From NCBI GenBank assembly GCA_037128705.1, contig JBAXVX010000056.1:1-11504 (forward strand): a DNA stretch of 11,504 nucleotides, read 5' to 3'. The DNA comes from CAIVAT01 sp037128705 (GTDB lineage Bacteria; Bacteroidota; Bacteroidia; Bacteroidales; FEN-979). Made by a program: the position numbers and the translations under genes. A model generated the notes under the pieces. It ran no database searches. It worked only from the letters and a program-made list of their open reading frames with translations, and was not told the DNA's origin. Every line of letters starts with the position of its first letter. Position 1 is the first letter of the stretch. Below, one piece after another: positions 1 through 6,714 of the stretch.

Positions 1-1
1 C

Positions 2-1423
2 AACAGGGAGCCCATTGACATCATCAATCCTGCCACCGAGGAGGTTTTTGAGCAGGTTCTGGACGGCAGCCGTGAGGATGCTCATGCGGCTGTTGCGGCT
101 GCCAACAAAGCCTTCGGGGTCTGGCGCCGTATGACCGCCGTATCGCGCGCCGAACTCCTCCACGAAGTGGCCGACCGCCTGAAAGCACGCACTGAAGAGA
201 TTGCACGCCTCCTGACGTTCGAGGGAGGCAAACCACTCAGGGAAAACCTCGACGAAGTTGGGTGGTGTGTGGCCTGTTTCCGCTACTACGCAGAATTAGG
301 CCGCAACAGCCGGGGACGGGTCATTCCCAGCATCGAGTCCACCCAGTTGTCGATGGTGCTGAAGGAGCCCTATGGGGTGGTGGTGTGCATCGTTCCCTAT
401 AACTATCCGCTGCTCCTGATGGCGTGGAAAGTGGCGCCGGCCCTGGCCGCCGGCAATACGGTCATCATAAAACCCAGCAGCATTACTCCGCTTGCCACGC
501 TGGCCTTAAGCGCGTGTTTCGAAGTGCTGCCGCCGGGCGCGGTGAATATCGTCACCGGCTCTGGCGAAGAAATCGGCCATGCGCTGGTTACCCATCCCGA
601 TACGCATGTGGTGGCTTTTACGGGCAGCACCGGGACGGGACGCAAGATTGCCCGCCAATGTGCCGAAAGTTTCAAGAAGGTCACACTGGAAATGGGAGGC
701 AAGGATCCTTTCGTCGTCTGCGAAGACAGTGATATTAACGTGGCAGCGCGGGCGGTGGCCTGGGCGGCCTGCCTCAATGCAGGCCAGGTCTGCACATCCT
801 CCGAGCGCATCTATGTGCAGCGCACAATTGCCGATCGTTTCCTGGAAGCCCTGGTAAACTTTACCGGCACCCTCAGGATTGGACCCGGTATCGAGCCCTC
901 CACCGACATAGGGCCGCTGGCGCGCGACCGCTACCGGCGCAACGTGGAGGAACATGTTGAAGAGGCCAGGAAGATGGGGGCTGTCGTACTGGCCGGAGGC
1001 AAACGACCTGCTGGATTCCAGAAGGGATACTACTACGAGCCCACGGTGCTGATCAATGTTACACCCTCCATGAAAGTGATGACCGAAGAAACCTTCGGAC
1101 CGGTGGCGCCCGTGATGGTCTACAACGACTTCGACGAGGCTATCCGCCTCGCGCAGGGGACGCAATACGGCCTCGGCGCCGTCCTCTTCACCCGCGACGC
1201 TGTAAAAGCAAAGACCTTCTTCGAGGAGGTCAAGGCGGGAAGCATCTGGATCAACGACCCCCTCACCGACAACGACGCCGGACCGTTCGGCGGCATGAAG
1301 ATGAGCGGACTGGGACGCGAGCTTGGACTGGAGGGGCTGGAGGAATTTATGGAAACCAAACATGTGCACTGGGATTTTGTGCAGCAGGAAAAGCCCTGGT
1401 GGTATCCCTACAATCGGGAATAA
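2..1423 (+). CDS. NAD(P)-dependent aldehyde dehydrogenase, 5' end outside window
   Basis: The reading frame is open from base 2, so the gene starts before the window; 473 residues are visible and only a short N-terminal piece is missing. It belongs to the aldehyde dehydrogenase superfamily, soluble enzymes that oxidise aldehydes to carboxylic acids with NAD(P)+. Seen: the cofactor-fold segment PYNYPLLL followed by AGNTVIIKPSS, the nucleotide loop FTGSTGTGRK, the general-base Glu in LEMGGK (codon 689-691) and the nucleophilic Cys in GQVCTSSER (codon 791-793), plus the late motif EETFGPVAPV. All catalytic residues are present, so it should be active. The C-terminus ends KPWWYPYNRE. Substrate cannot be fixed; semialdehyde, lactaldehyde and betaine-aldehyde dehydrogenases share these motifs. 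Its DNA looks more GC-rich than the genes that follow. It converges on the CDF-like gene with 45 bp between stop codons. Confidence 0.95.
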   Translation, partial: NREPIDIINPATEEVFEQVLDGSREDAHAAVAAANKAFGVWRRMTAVSRAELLHEVADRLKARTEEIARLLTFEGGKPLRENLDEVGWCVACFRYYAELGRNSRGRVIPSIESTQLSMVLKEPYGVVVCIVPYNYPLLLMAWKVAPALAAGNTVIIKPSSITPLATLALSACFEVLPPGAVNIVTGSGEEIGHALVTHPDTHVVAFTGSTGTGRKIARQCAESFKKVTLEMGGKDPFVVCEDSDINVAARAVAWAACLNAGQVCTSSERIYVQRTIADRFLEALVNFTGTLRIGPGIEPSTDIGPLARDRYRRNVEEHVEEARKMGAVVLAGGKRPAGFQKGYYYEPTVLINVTPSMKVMTEETFGPVAPVMVYNDFDEAIRLAQGTQYGLGAVLFTRDAVKAKTFFEEVKAGSIWINDPLTDNDAGPFGGMKMSGLGRELGLEGLEEFMETKHVHWDFVQQEKPWWYPYNRE

Positions 1424-1455
1424 TAGGGTATCACTCGTATTAATATCAGGATGGG

Positions 1456-1481
1456 AAAAAAGGAGTGGTTATTTAATAACC
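1456..1481 (-). terminator. possible terminator of the CDF-like gene
   Basis: A perfect 6-bp stem, GGTTAT-TTA-ATAACC (1467-1481), overlaps the minus-strand stop codon. In minus-strand reading it is followed after five bases by six T residues (the A run at 1456-1461). The short AT-rich stem and the gap before the T run make it a weak intrinsic terminator. Confidence 0.35.
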
Positions 1482-2377
1482 GGAATCAGATTGAATTTGA
1501 AATCGGAAAAATGTTGTTCAAGACCTTTTTTCATCGCTTCCTGCAAATCAGCCAGCTCCGATAAGCTTCTGTTTTTCGAAAAATTCAGTTCGATCTCGAC
1601 AATCTTCTGCCTGCCGCTGGTTCTGGAGTAAATGTAGCCAATTCCTTCATACTGATCAAATTGCTCAGCCAGGATTTTTAAGATCAGCAGCTGATCAGCC
1701 TCTTTTAAGGGCAGATCGATCAGGGCTTCAAAGTTTTCCTTAATTACTTTCAGTGAATTGACAATCCAATAAGTTGCGAAGATAACCGAGAGCAAAATGT
1801 CGATGACCCTCGCCTGGAGGACCCTGTCGGAATGTTGAAAATAGAGCGCAACCAGGAGGGTAAGTGCTGAAAGGATTGTTTCAACAAGGCAGATCGTGTA
1901 GTATATATTGTAGGCTTTCAGGATCGGGGAGTAGGCGTCGGACCGCTTCATGATCGAATTGGCCCACCATTTCAGCATGACCAGGCGGAGATTGATGTAA
2001 AGAAAAGCGATTTGTGTGTATCCAAAACTGATTTCAGGCGGGGCCTGAACCGCAGATTTCCAGATTGAATAAATGACAATGGCCGCGCCGGGTAAACTCA
2101 GTGCGGCCTGAAAAAAACTTATAAAATTCTCCAGTCTTCCGGTTCCGTATGGAAATTTATAGGAATTGTCCTTAATGGAAAGATCCAGCGCAACGATCGC
2201 GAACAGATAAACGATGAGCGACAGGGAGTTTTGCAGCATGAAGGTAAAAATGATCACAGAATTTGAAATATAGGCGATGTACAGGCATAAAAGAGTTTCC
2301 AACAGCAACGTAAAGAAGCCTGCAATAAAAAACCGTTTAATTTCTTTTCTTGTTTTTAGAATATCATCCGTGAACAT
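1469..2377 (-). CDS. cation diffusion facilitator-like membrane protein, probably without the usual metal site
   Basis: This 302-residue protein has the layout of a CDF (cation efflux) transporter: about six hydrophobic segments in residues 15-210 and a cytoplasmic C-terminal domain from about 212 to 302. The family signature after TM2 is clear as KFPYGTGRLE (residues 74-83). Known CDF proteins exchange Zn, Fe or Mn for protons through a tetrahedral site of Asp/His in TM2 and TM5. Aligned by eye with E. coli YiiP, the TM2 aspartates fall on Q49 and S53 (MLQNSLSL), and the TM5 His/Asp pair falls on tyrosines near 156-160 (AYNIYY). The classical ligands therefore seem absent, and the substrate or even transport activity is uncertain. 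The ATG at 2375-2377 is preceded by a purine-rich AGGAAAAG. The gene lies 52 bp downstream of the Ycf48-like gene on the same strand with no visible terminator between, so the two are probably co-transcribed. Confidence 0.8.
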   Translation of the reverse strand: MFTDDILKTRKEIKRFFIAGFFTLLLETLLCLYIAYISNSVIIFTFMLQNSLSLIVYLFAIVALDLSIKDNSYKFPYGTGRLENFISFFQAALSLPGAAIVIYSIWKSAVQAPPEISFGYTQIAFLYINLRLVMLKWWANSIMKRSDAYSPILKAYNIYYTICLVETILSALTLLVALYFQHSDRVLQARVIDILLSVIFATYWIVNSLKVIKENFEALIDLPLKEADQLLILKILAEQFDQYEGIGYIYSRTSGRQKIVEIELNFSKNRSLSELADLQEAMKKGLEQHFSDFKFNLIPVIK

Positions 2378-2429
2378 ATCTTTTCCTGTTTGTTTAAATC
2401 CATAAATGATCCCCGGTTTTCACGGTAAA

Positions 2430-4508
2430 TTACCATATGATGGCTTTACCCACTTCAACCCGGTTTGAAGTTTTGACCTTAACCAGGTAGAGGCCGGCGG
2501 TTAATCCGCTGATGTCAATATCCAATGGTTGGGGAGGGCGGAAGGAATTTGACAGAACATGCCGGCCCGTGATTTCGTAAAAATCAACCTGGATTTCGCC
2601 CGGATCAAAGGGAGTCAGCGTGATCGATATCCGGTCACGCGCAGGGTTTGGGGAGATCGTAATTCCGTTATTTTTTCGTGCTGGCTCTTCAATATTTAAT
2701 CCTCCTCCGTTTGTGGTCTTCAGGATCGCTCCGCTCCCCCCTGCGGCAAAACCTACGCTGGGGTTGATGAAAAAGACTGAATTCAGCCATTGCGTAGTGA
2801 TTTTCGTTAAGTACCATGAATTTCCGCCATCCCAGGTTTTCAAAATAATACCTCCCTCCCCGGCAATGTAGCCGGTTTGACTATCGGGAAAATGGACAGA
2901 AAACAGATCCTCGACCATCAGGGGTATTTTTGTCCATGAAGTCCCGCCATCCGTGGTCCGCAGGATCTGCCCGTTTTCACCCACGATGAACCCGTTCAGG
3001 GAATCGGTAAAACAAACATCTCTCAGGGCTCCATCAGGTCGGTAAGGATGAATGGTCCATGTTGAACCGCCATCGGTAGTTTGTATGATCCCTCGTCCGT
3101 CCTGGCTGAAATATCCTACGGCAAACCCGTTTGTCGGACTGGTGAAAAATACTCCGTTCAAGCTAAAATAGTACTCATTCCAAATCTGGGTCCAGGTTAT
3201 TCCTCCATCGGTGGTTTTGAAAATATCGCCAAAATATCCCACCGAATATCCGGTCATCTGATTGGGAAATGCCAGCGCTTTGGGCCAGCCATACGTCCCC
3301 GTTTGCGTCACATTCCAAGTCAATCCTCCGTCGGTGGTCCTCAGGAACGCTGCCTTCCAGTTATGCCAATCCAACCAGGCGGCAGCCACGATGGCCGTGT
3401 TTTCATCAAGAAAAACAACGTCACTCGGTTCATACGTACTGCTGTGGTAACATTCCTGCCAGGTTTCGCCACCATCGTTCGACGCCAGGATACAATTATA
3501 CCCTGTGGCGAATCCTTTGAGGTCGTTCACGAAGGTAATCGCGCTGATGTTGTTGTTGGAGCCGGATGAGAGCGGTGTCCAGCTCTCTCCGCCATCGACC
3601 GTTTTCATTATATTTCCTCCAGGACCTACCCCGTAGCCCGTATTCGCATCCGGAAAGGTGAGTGATAAGAGGTGTGAACCGGCCGGCCAGGAATTCCATG
3701 TAACTCCACCGTCGGTTGTCTTAAAAATGTTTCCTGCCGAACCTGAGGCAAAACCCGTGGTGGGGCTCGTAAAGGTCACGAATAACAATCCCTGGTCCAT
3801 AGGCATCGTAACCTCGGTCCAGGTCGCACCCCCATCCGTCGTCCTCATCATGAAGTTGTTCCAGCTTTTCATTCCTACTGCACACCCATTCAGTGAATCG
3901 GTAAACCAGATGGAACGCAGCTCATCGGCAATGTACTCCTTCTGGATGGTCCAGCCCAGTCCGCCGTTGATGGTCTTGATGATTGTTCCGTGCTGGCCGC
4001 AGGCGTATCCCACCTGGTCGTTCAGGAAAAATATGGATTTGAGGTAGGCGGCCCCGCTCCATTTCGACTGGATCCAGGTTGCTCCCCCGTCGGTGGTTTT
4101 CAGGATCATGCCATTCTGGCCGCAGGTATAACCGGTGGTTTCGGTGATGAAAAAGACCGATGGCAATTCAAAGTGGGTTCCGCTTGTCTGTGCATTCCAG
4201 GTGACTCCGGCATCGGATGTTTTCAGGATGGTACCGTTAAATCCGGTGGCGAACCCAAGGGAGGGTGAAGGAAAGCAGACCGAACGCAGGTTGGCCTGGG
4301 TCCCGCTGTTGCAAAATTCCCAGGTTTGACCTCCGTTGGTTGTCTTCAGGATCGTCCCGAATTCCCCGACGGCAAATCCTGTATTGACATCGGTAAAATC
4401 GACTGAACACAAAGGATTTCCCTGGATTTTAGGATTTTTCCAGGTCCACTGGGCCCACAGGCTCAAGGGGGTCAGGAGCAGGAGGCACCACGTGATAATT
4501 AATTTCAT
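2430..4508 (-). CDS. secreted Ycf48/BNR-like repeat protein with T9SS C-terminal sorting domain
   Basis: The chosen ATG (4506-4508) gives 692 residues and places a signal peptide at the extreme N-terminus (MKLIITWCLLLLTPLSLWAQ); an ATG 33 bases upstream would put it internally. The body is a run of 14 units of about 43 residues, each with a pattern like GFAVG..G.ILKTTDGG.TW, typical of Ycf48/BNR-type beta-propeller blades. Residues 615-692 form a type IX secretion sorting domain (start ISPNPARD, later GLTAGLYLVKV), so the protein should cross the outer membrane and be cleaved or surface-anchored. Ycf48 itself assembles photosystem II in phototrophs; here only the fold is shared, and adhesion or glycan binding is a guess. 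No Shine-Dalgarno is seen. A TATATTTG box lies just upstream, and the CDF-like gene follows. Confidence 0.88.
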   Translation of the reverse strand: MKLIITWCLLLLTPLSLWAQWTWKNPKIQGNPLCSVDFTDVNTGFAVGEFGTILKTTNGGQTWEFCNSGTQANLRSVCFPSPSLGFATGFNGTILKTSDAGVTWNAQTSGTHFELPSVFFITETTGYTCGQNGMILKTTDGGATWIQSKWSGAAYLKSIFFLNDQVGYACGQHGTIIKTINGGLGWTIQKEYIADELRSIWFTDSLNGCAVGMKSWNNFMMRTTDGGATWTEVTMPMDQGLLFVTFTSPTTGFASGSAGNIFKTTDGGVTWNSWPAGSHLLSLTFPDANTGYGVGPGGNIMKTVDGGESWTPLSSGSNNNISAITFVNDLKGFATGYNCILASNDGGETWQECYHSSTYEPSDVVFLDENTAIVAAAWLDWHNWKAAFLRTTDGGLTWNVTQTGTYGWPKALAFPNQMTGYSVGYFGDIFKTTDGGITWTQIWNEYYFSLNGVFFTSPTNGFAVGYFSQDGRGIIQTTDGGSTWTIHPYRPDGALRDVCFTDSLNGFIVGENGQILRTTDGGTSWTKIPLMVEDLFSVHFPDSQTGYIAGEGGIILKTWDGGNSWYLTKITTQWLNSVFFINPSVGFAAGGSGAILKTTNGGGLNIEEPARKNNGITISPNPARDRISITLTPFDPGEIQVDFYEITGRHVLSNSFRPPQPLDIDISGLTAGLYLVKVKTSNRVEVGKAIIW

Positions 4509-4538
4509 TGTTTGAGGTTTATCCAAGTTTATAAAAAT

Positions 4539-4546
4539 CAAATATA
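4539..4546 (-). promoter_or_regulatory. -7 promoter box for the Ycf48-like gene
   Basis: On the minus strand the bases read TATATTTG, matching the Bacteroidota -7 consensus TAnnTTTG. Transcription would begin near 4532, about 24 bases before the ATG at 4508. This agrees with that start rather than the upstream ATG at 4539-4541, which sits inside the box. A good -33 TTG at the usual 19-21 base spacing is not visible. Confidence 0.5.
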
Positions 4547-4576
4547 GTTGATTTTCAGCAATATATTAAATAGTTT

Positions 4577-4597
4577 AAAAAAGTCACTTTTAGTGAC
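4577..4597 (-). promoter_or_regulatory. dyad GTCACT-TTT-AGTGAC in the divergent intergenic region
   Basis: A perfect 6-bp inverted repeat with a 3-base loop occupies 4583-4597. In minus-strand reading it is followed directly by TTTTTT (4582-4577), so it looks like an intrinsic terminator. Yet it sits upstream of the minus-strand promoter box and between two divergent genes, where a terminator has no obvious transcript to end. It could insulate the two promoters or serve as an operator; the sequence does not decide. Confidence 0.35.
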
Positions 4598-4676
4598 GGA
4601 AACCACGACGAATTCCCAAAGGATAAAGAGGTGCTGCCGTAGAATGCTCACTGTTTTTACGGTAAATTGTATTAAT

Positions 4677-4708
4677 TTTGAAATAAACAGGATGATTTTA
4701 TACTTTTG
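4677..4708 (+). promoter_or_regulatory. Bacteroidota-type promoter of the adenosine deaminase gene
   Basis: TTTG at 4677-4680 and TACTTTTG at 4701-4708 are separated by 20 bases, matching the -33 TTTG / -7 TAnnTTTG consensus of the Bacteroidota primary sigma factor. The transcript would start near 4715, leaving a leader of about 12 bases before the ATG at 4727. A second TAnnTTTG (TAATTTTG, 4673-4680) overlaps the -33 box. The in-frame TTG at 4706 lies inside the -7 box, so it cannot be the start on this transcript. Confidence 0.65.
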
Positions 4709-4726
4709 AATGTTCCTGGCCTGCAC

Positions 4727-6169
4727 ATGATCTCAAATCAGTTTCGGAGTTTCATCTTCGTTGTACTTCTTCTTTCCGCTGCCTGCGACCGCAGGTATGC
4801 AACAGAATATGCTCCTGTCGCCGGCGGGTTCAAATTCTCAGCTGATCTGAAACTGAGTGCAGTTGAGATTAAAGCCGATTCAGTACTCATTTCTATGCGC
4901 AGGGAACTTTTAAGCCGTAAAGGATTTGACTGGTCGTTCTTTTCATCATTTTCTGGCCATAAAGCAGAAATTCAAAACGAGGCGCTGTACCGGGTTATCA
5001 AAAAGATGCCCAAGGGAGGCATGCTTCATATCCATGCCTCTGCTACCGGCGATGCGCAATGGATCATTGATAAAGCGCTCAGCATGCCCGGGTGTTATAT
5101 TTTCTGGAGTGCCGACAACACTCAGTTTGTAAAGGGCGAACTGAAATTCTTTCCCGACCATGTTATTCCTCCGGGATTTCTGCCCATACAGCAACTCAGC
5201 TCCGAAGATCCCCTGCTCAGTCAGAAACTTTTCCCTTTATACACCATCGGGCCTGAAGACGACAGCATCCCCGACATTTGGGCTGAATTTGAAAAGGTTT
5301 TCAGCCGTGTTGATGATTTTGTTTCCTACAGGCCTGTTTTTACAGAGCATTACCGCCATGCGTTCGACCTCCTTGCCTCCGACGGAGTTCAGTTTGTGGA
5401 ACTCCGCACCAGTCTGGACAAGATACTGAATGAAGATGGGACTTATACGAAGGATGAGGCATTGCTTGATCTCTACCAGGGAATTCTGGCAGGTACCCGA
5501 ACTAAATATCCGGCATTTGACCTCTGTATCATCGCCAATTCATGGAGAGGGCTGTCTCTCGATGGAGTCGCAAGCCAGCTGGAGAGGGTAAGCAGGCTGA
5601 AATCCGAATACCCGGGGATGATCGGAGGGTTCGACCTGATTGGGGAGGAAGATGGATTTCACAGCAACGAATTTTTTTCAGTGGCCCTCAGCAACAGCCC
5701 TTTACCGCTTTTTCTGCATTCGGGTGAAAGTCTCACACTGGCCAATACCAATATCAGGGATGCCCTGAACATGAATGCCCCCAGGATAGGCCACGGTGTA
5801 AACCTGTTTTATTTTCCTGACCTGGAAAAGACCATTATTTCGCGAGGGACGCTGCTTGAGATGTGTCCGATCAGTAACCAGGCCCTGAGATATGTGAAGG
5901 ACTTCCGCCTTCATCCCGGCCAGGGATACCTTCGAAATGGAGTTCAGGGAACACTTGGTTCCGATGATCCAGCTTTCTTTCAATCAAGCGGACTGACCGA
6001 CGATTATTTTGTGGCTTACCTGTCCTGGGGTATTAACCTTCGTTCAGTCAAAAAGATGCTGCTTAATTCTATCACTTACAGCGGGATGCCGGATTATTCC
6101 GTTCAAAGCCAGCTTAGTCTGTTCAATAAGAACTGGGATGGTTTTATTCAGTACGTGAATGGGTTATAG
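4727..6169 (+). CDS. secreted or lipoprotein adenosine deaminase, ADGF/ADA2-like
   Basis: The ATG at 4727 gives 480 residues with a hydrophobic signal ending LSAAC (Cys20), probably a lipoprotein site although the residue at -3 is Ser rather than Leu. The rest is a metal-dependent adenosine deaminase fold. The zinc-binding HIH motif is at 101-103 in MPKGGMLHIHA, HSGE at 331-334 supplies the catalytic Glu, H356 lies in RIGHG, and D413-D414 in GSDDPAF complete the site. MPKG before HxH and the long N-terminal extension resemble the secreted ADGF/ADA2 subfamily more than cytosolic Add (about 330-350 residues). The family hydrolyses adenosine or related nucleosides to the inosine form and ammonia. 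Here the enzyme would act in the periplasm or at the cell surface, perhaps for nucleoside salvage. It is transcribed divergently from the Ycf48-like gene. Exact substrate is not provable. Confidence 0.88.
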   Translation: MISNQFRSFIFVVLLLSAACDRRYATEYAPVAGGFKFSADLKLSAVEIKADSVLISMRRELLSRKGFDWSFFSSFSGHKAEIQNEALYRVIKKMPKGGMLHIHASATGDAQWIIDKALSMPGCYIFWSADNTQFVKGELKFFPDHVIPPGFLPIQQLSSEDPLLSQKLFPLYTIGPEDDSIPDIWAEFEKVFSRVDDFVSYRPVFTEHYRHAFDLLASDGVQFVELRTSLDKILNEDGTYTKDEALLDLYQGILAGTRTKYPAFDLCIIANSWRGLSLDGVASQLERVSRLKSEYPGMIGGFDLIGEEDGFHSNEFFSVALSNSPLPLFLHSGESLTLANTNIRDALNMNAPRIGHGVNLFYFPDLEKTIISRGTLLEMCPISNQALRYVKDFRLHPGQGYLRNGVQGTLGSDDPAFFQSSGLTDDYFVAYLSWGINLRSVKKMLLNSITYSGMPDYSVQSQLSLFNKNWDGFIQYVNGL

Positions 6170-6223
6170 CCAGCGTTCTGCCTTAGGGCCTTTGTAAATC
6201 GCCAGGATAGCCCTCTGTGTAGA

Positions 6224-6258
6224 AAAACCGGAGTTCTTAATCCCCTGCCGCCGGTTTT
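6224..6258 (+). terminator. possible terminator after the adenosine deaminase gene
   Basis: AAAACCGG (6224-6231) and CCGGTTTT (6251-6258) form a perfect 8-bp stem around a 19-base loop, about 55 bp after the stop codon. The 3' arm ends in four T residues. The large loop and short T run make it a moderate candidate. Confidence 0.4.
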
Positions 6259-6376
6259 GGTTGACCACCTTAACTTATTGACAATTTACAAACGGATATG
6301 ATCAGGCTAATCGGGCGAAGGCTGGTCAGAGTGGGCGTTTTTTCCATCCTGCCGAATCAAAAAAGGAAAAACTGCA

Positions 6377-6395
6377 TATCTTTGTGTAACGTTAC
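6377..6395 (+). promoter_or_regulatory. -7-like box with adjacent palindrome GTAACGTTAC
   Basis: TATCTTTG (6377-6384) fits TAnnTTTG and is followed one base later by the perfect 10-bp palindrome GTAACGTTAC (6386-6395), which would cover the transcription start. No TTG is seen 19-21 bases upstream of the box. If real, it is the nearest promoter to the receiver remnant and kinase gene, and the palindrome would be an operator candidate. Confidence 0.3.
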
Positions 6396-6502
6396 TATCA
6401 TATTCATTGTTCTTTAACATATTCAAAACATTGCGTTGCTAATATTTCTATTCTGATAAGCCGCCAATTTATTTAAAGTGTAGAGAAATAGTTTATGTGA
6501 GC

Positions 6503-6550
6503 GCACCCAACGGGTGTGTTCCTTTTGCTATTTTCAGTTGAGTTGGGTGC
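6503..6550. repeat. 9-bp inverted repeat next to the receiver breakpoint
   Basis: GCACCCAAC (6503-6511) and GTTGGGTGC (6542-6550) are exact reverse complements 30 bases apart. The left arm also belongs to a small hairpin, CGCACCC-AAC-GGGTGTG (6502-6518, one G-T pair). The pair ends about 12 bases before recognisable receiver sequence begins, so it may mark the scar of a small insertion or deletion. Confidence 0.45.
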
Positions 6551-6561
6551 TTGGCAGTACC

Positions 6562-6699
6562 TCTATGATCATTGCCCAAACCGCCTGTGCAATGGCAGAT
6601 GACCGGGAAAAGGCGCAGGAGGCGGGATGTTATGATTATATTTCAAAGCCTATCAGAATCGATGCCATCAAGGAACCAGTACAAAAGTATTTCAAATAA
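6562..6699 (+). pseudogene. C-terminal fragment of a response-regulator receiver domain
   Basis: The frame encodes MIIAQTACAMADDREKA followed by EAGCYDYISKPIR and ends with a TAA at 6697. This is the beta4-to-alpha5 half of a CheY-like receiver: the Thr in QTA and the Lys in SKP are the conserved switch residues. The N-terminal half, with the acidic pocket and phosphoacceptor Asp, is missing; the in-frame codons upstream (around LSWVLGSTS) do not look like a receiver. The fragment cannot be phosphorylated, so I call it a remnant. An ATG at 6565 could give a peptide of 44 residues. It ends 15 bp before the kinase start. Confidence 0.8.
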
Positions 6700-6714
6700 C
6701 AGTCAACATTTTAT

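Larger units (their letters stand above)
6170..6561. other. 391-bp gap without a supported gene
   Basis: No reading frame here has recognisable protein content. The stretch holds an 8-bp inverted repeat soon after the deaminase gene (6224-6258), a lone TATCTTTG box with an adjacent palindrome (6377-6395), and a 9-bp inverted repeat pair (6503-6550) immediately before the receiver remnant. The rest is AT-rich and unassigned. It may contain the eroded front half of the receiver gene, but I could not see it. Confidence 0.6.

Noticed and set aside
506..1369. Long antisense reading frame (287 codons) across the aldehyde dehydrogenase
   Set aside because: It lies wholly inside a strongly supported enzyme gene in GC-rich DNA, and its translation shows no recognisable domain. 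It is a codon-bias shadow.
2700..4400. Regular repeats that might be a CRISPR array or DNA satellite
   Set aside because: The periodicity (about 130 bp) comes from the repeated protein blades; the DNA units are diverged and remain in one reading frame.
2430..4508. Photosystem II assembly role suggested by the Ycf48 resemblance
   Set aside because: The T9SS tail and the Bacteroidota context argue for a secreted protein; only the repeat fold is shared with Ycf48.
4706..4726. TTG at 4706 as start of the adenosine deaminase
   Set aside because: It falls inside the -7 box TACTTTTG, and the ATG at 4727 begins a clean signal sequence.
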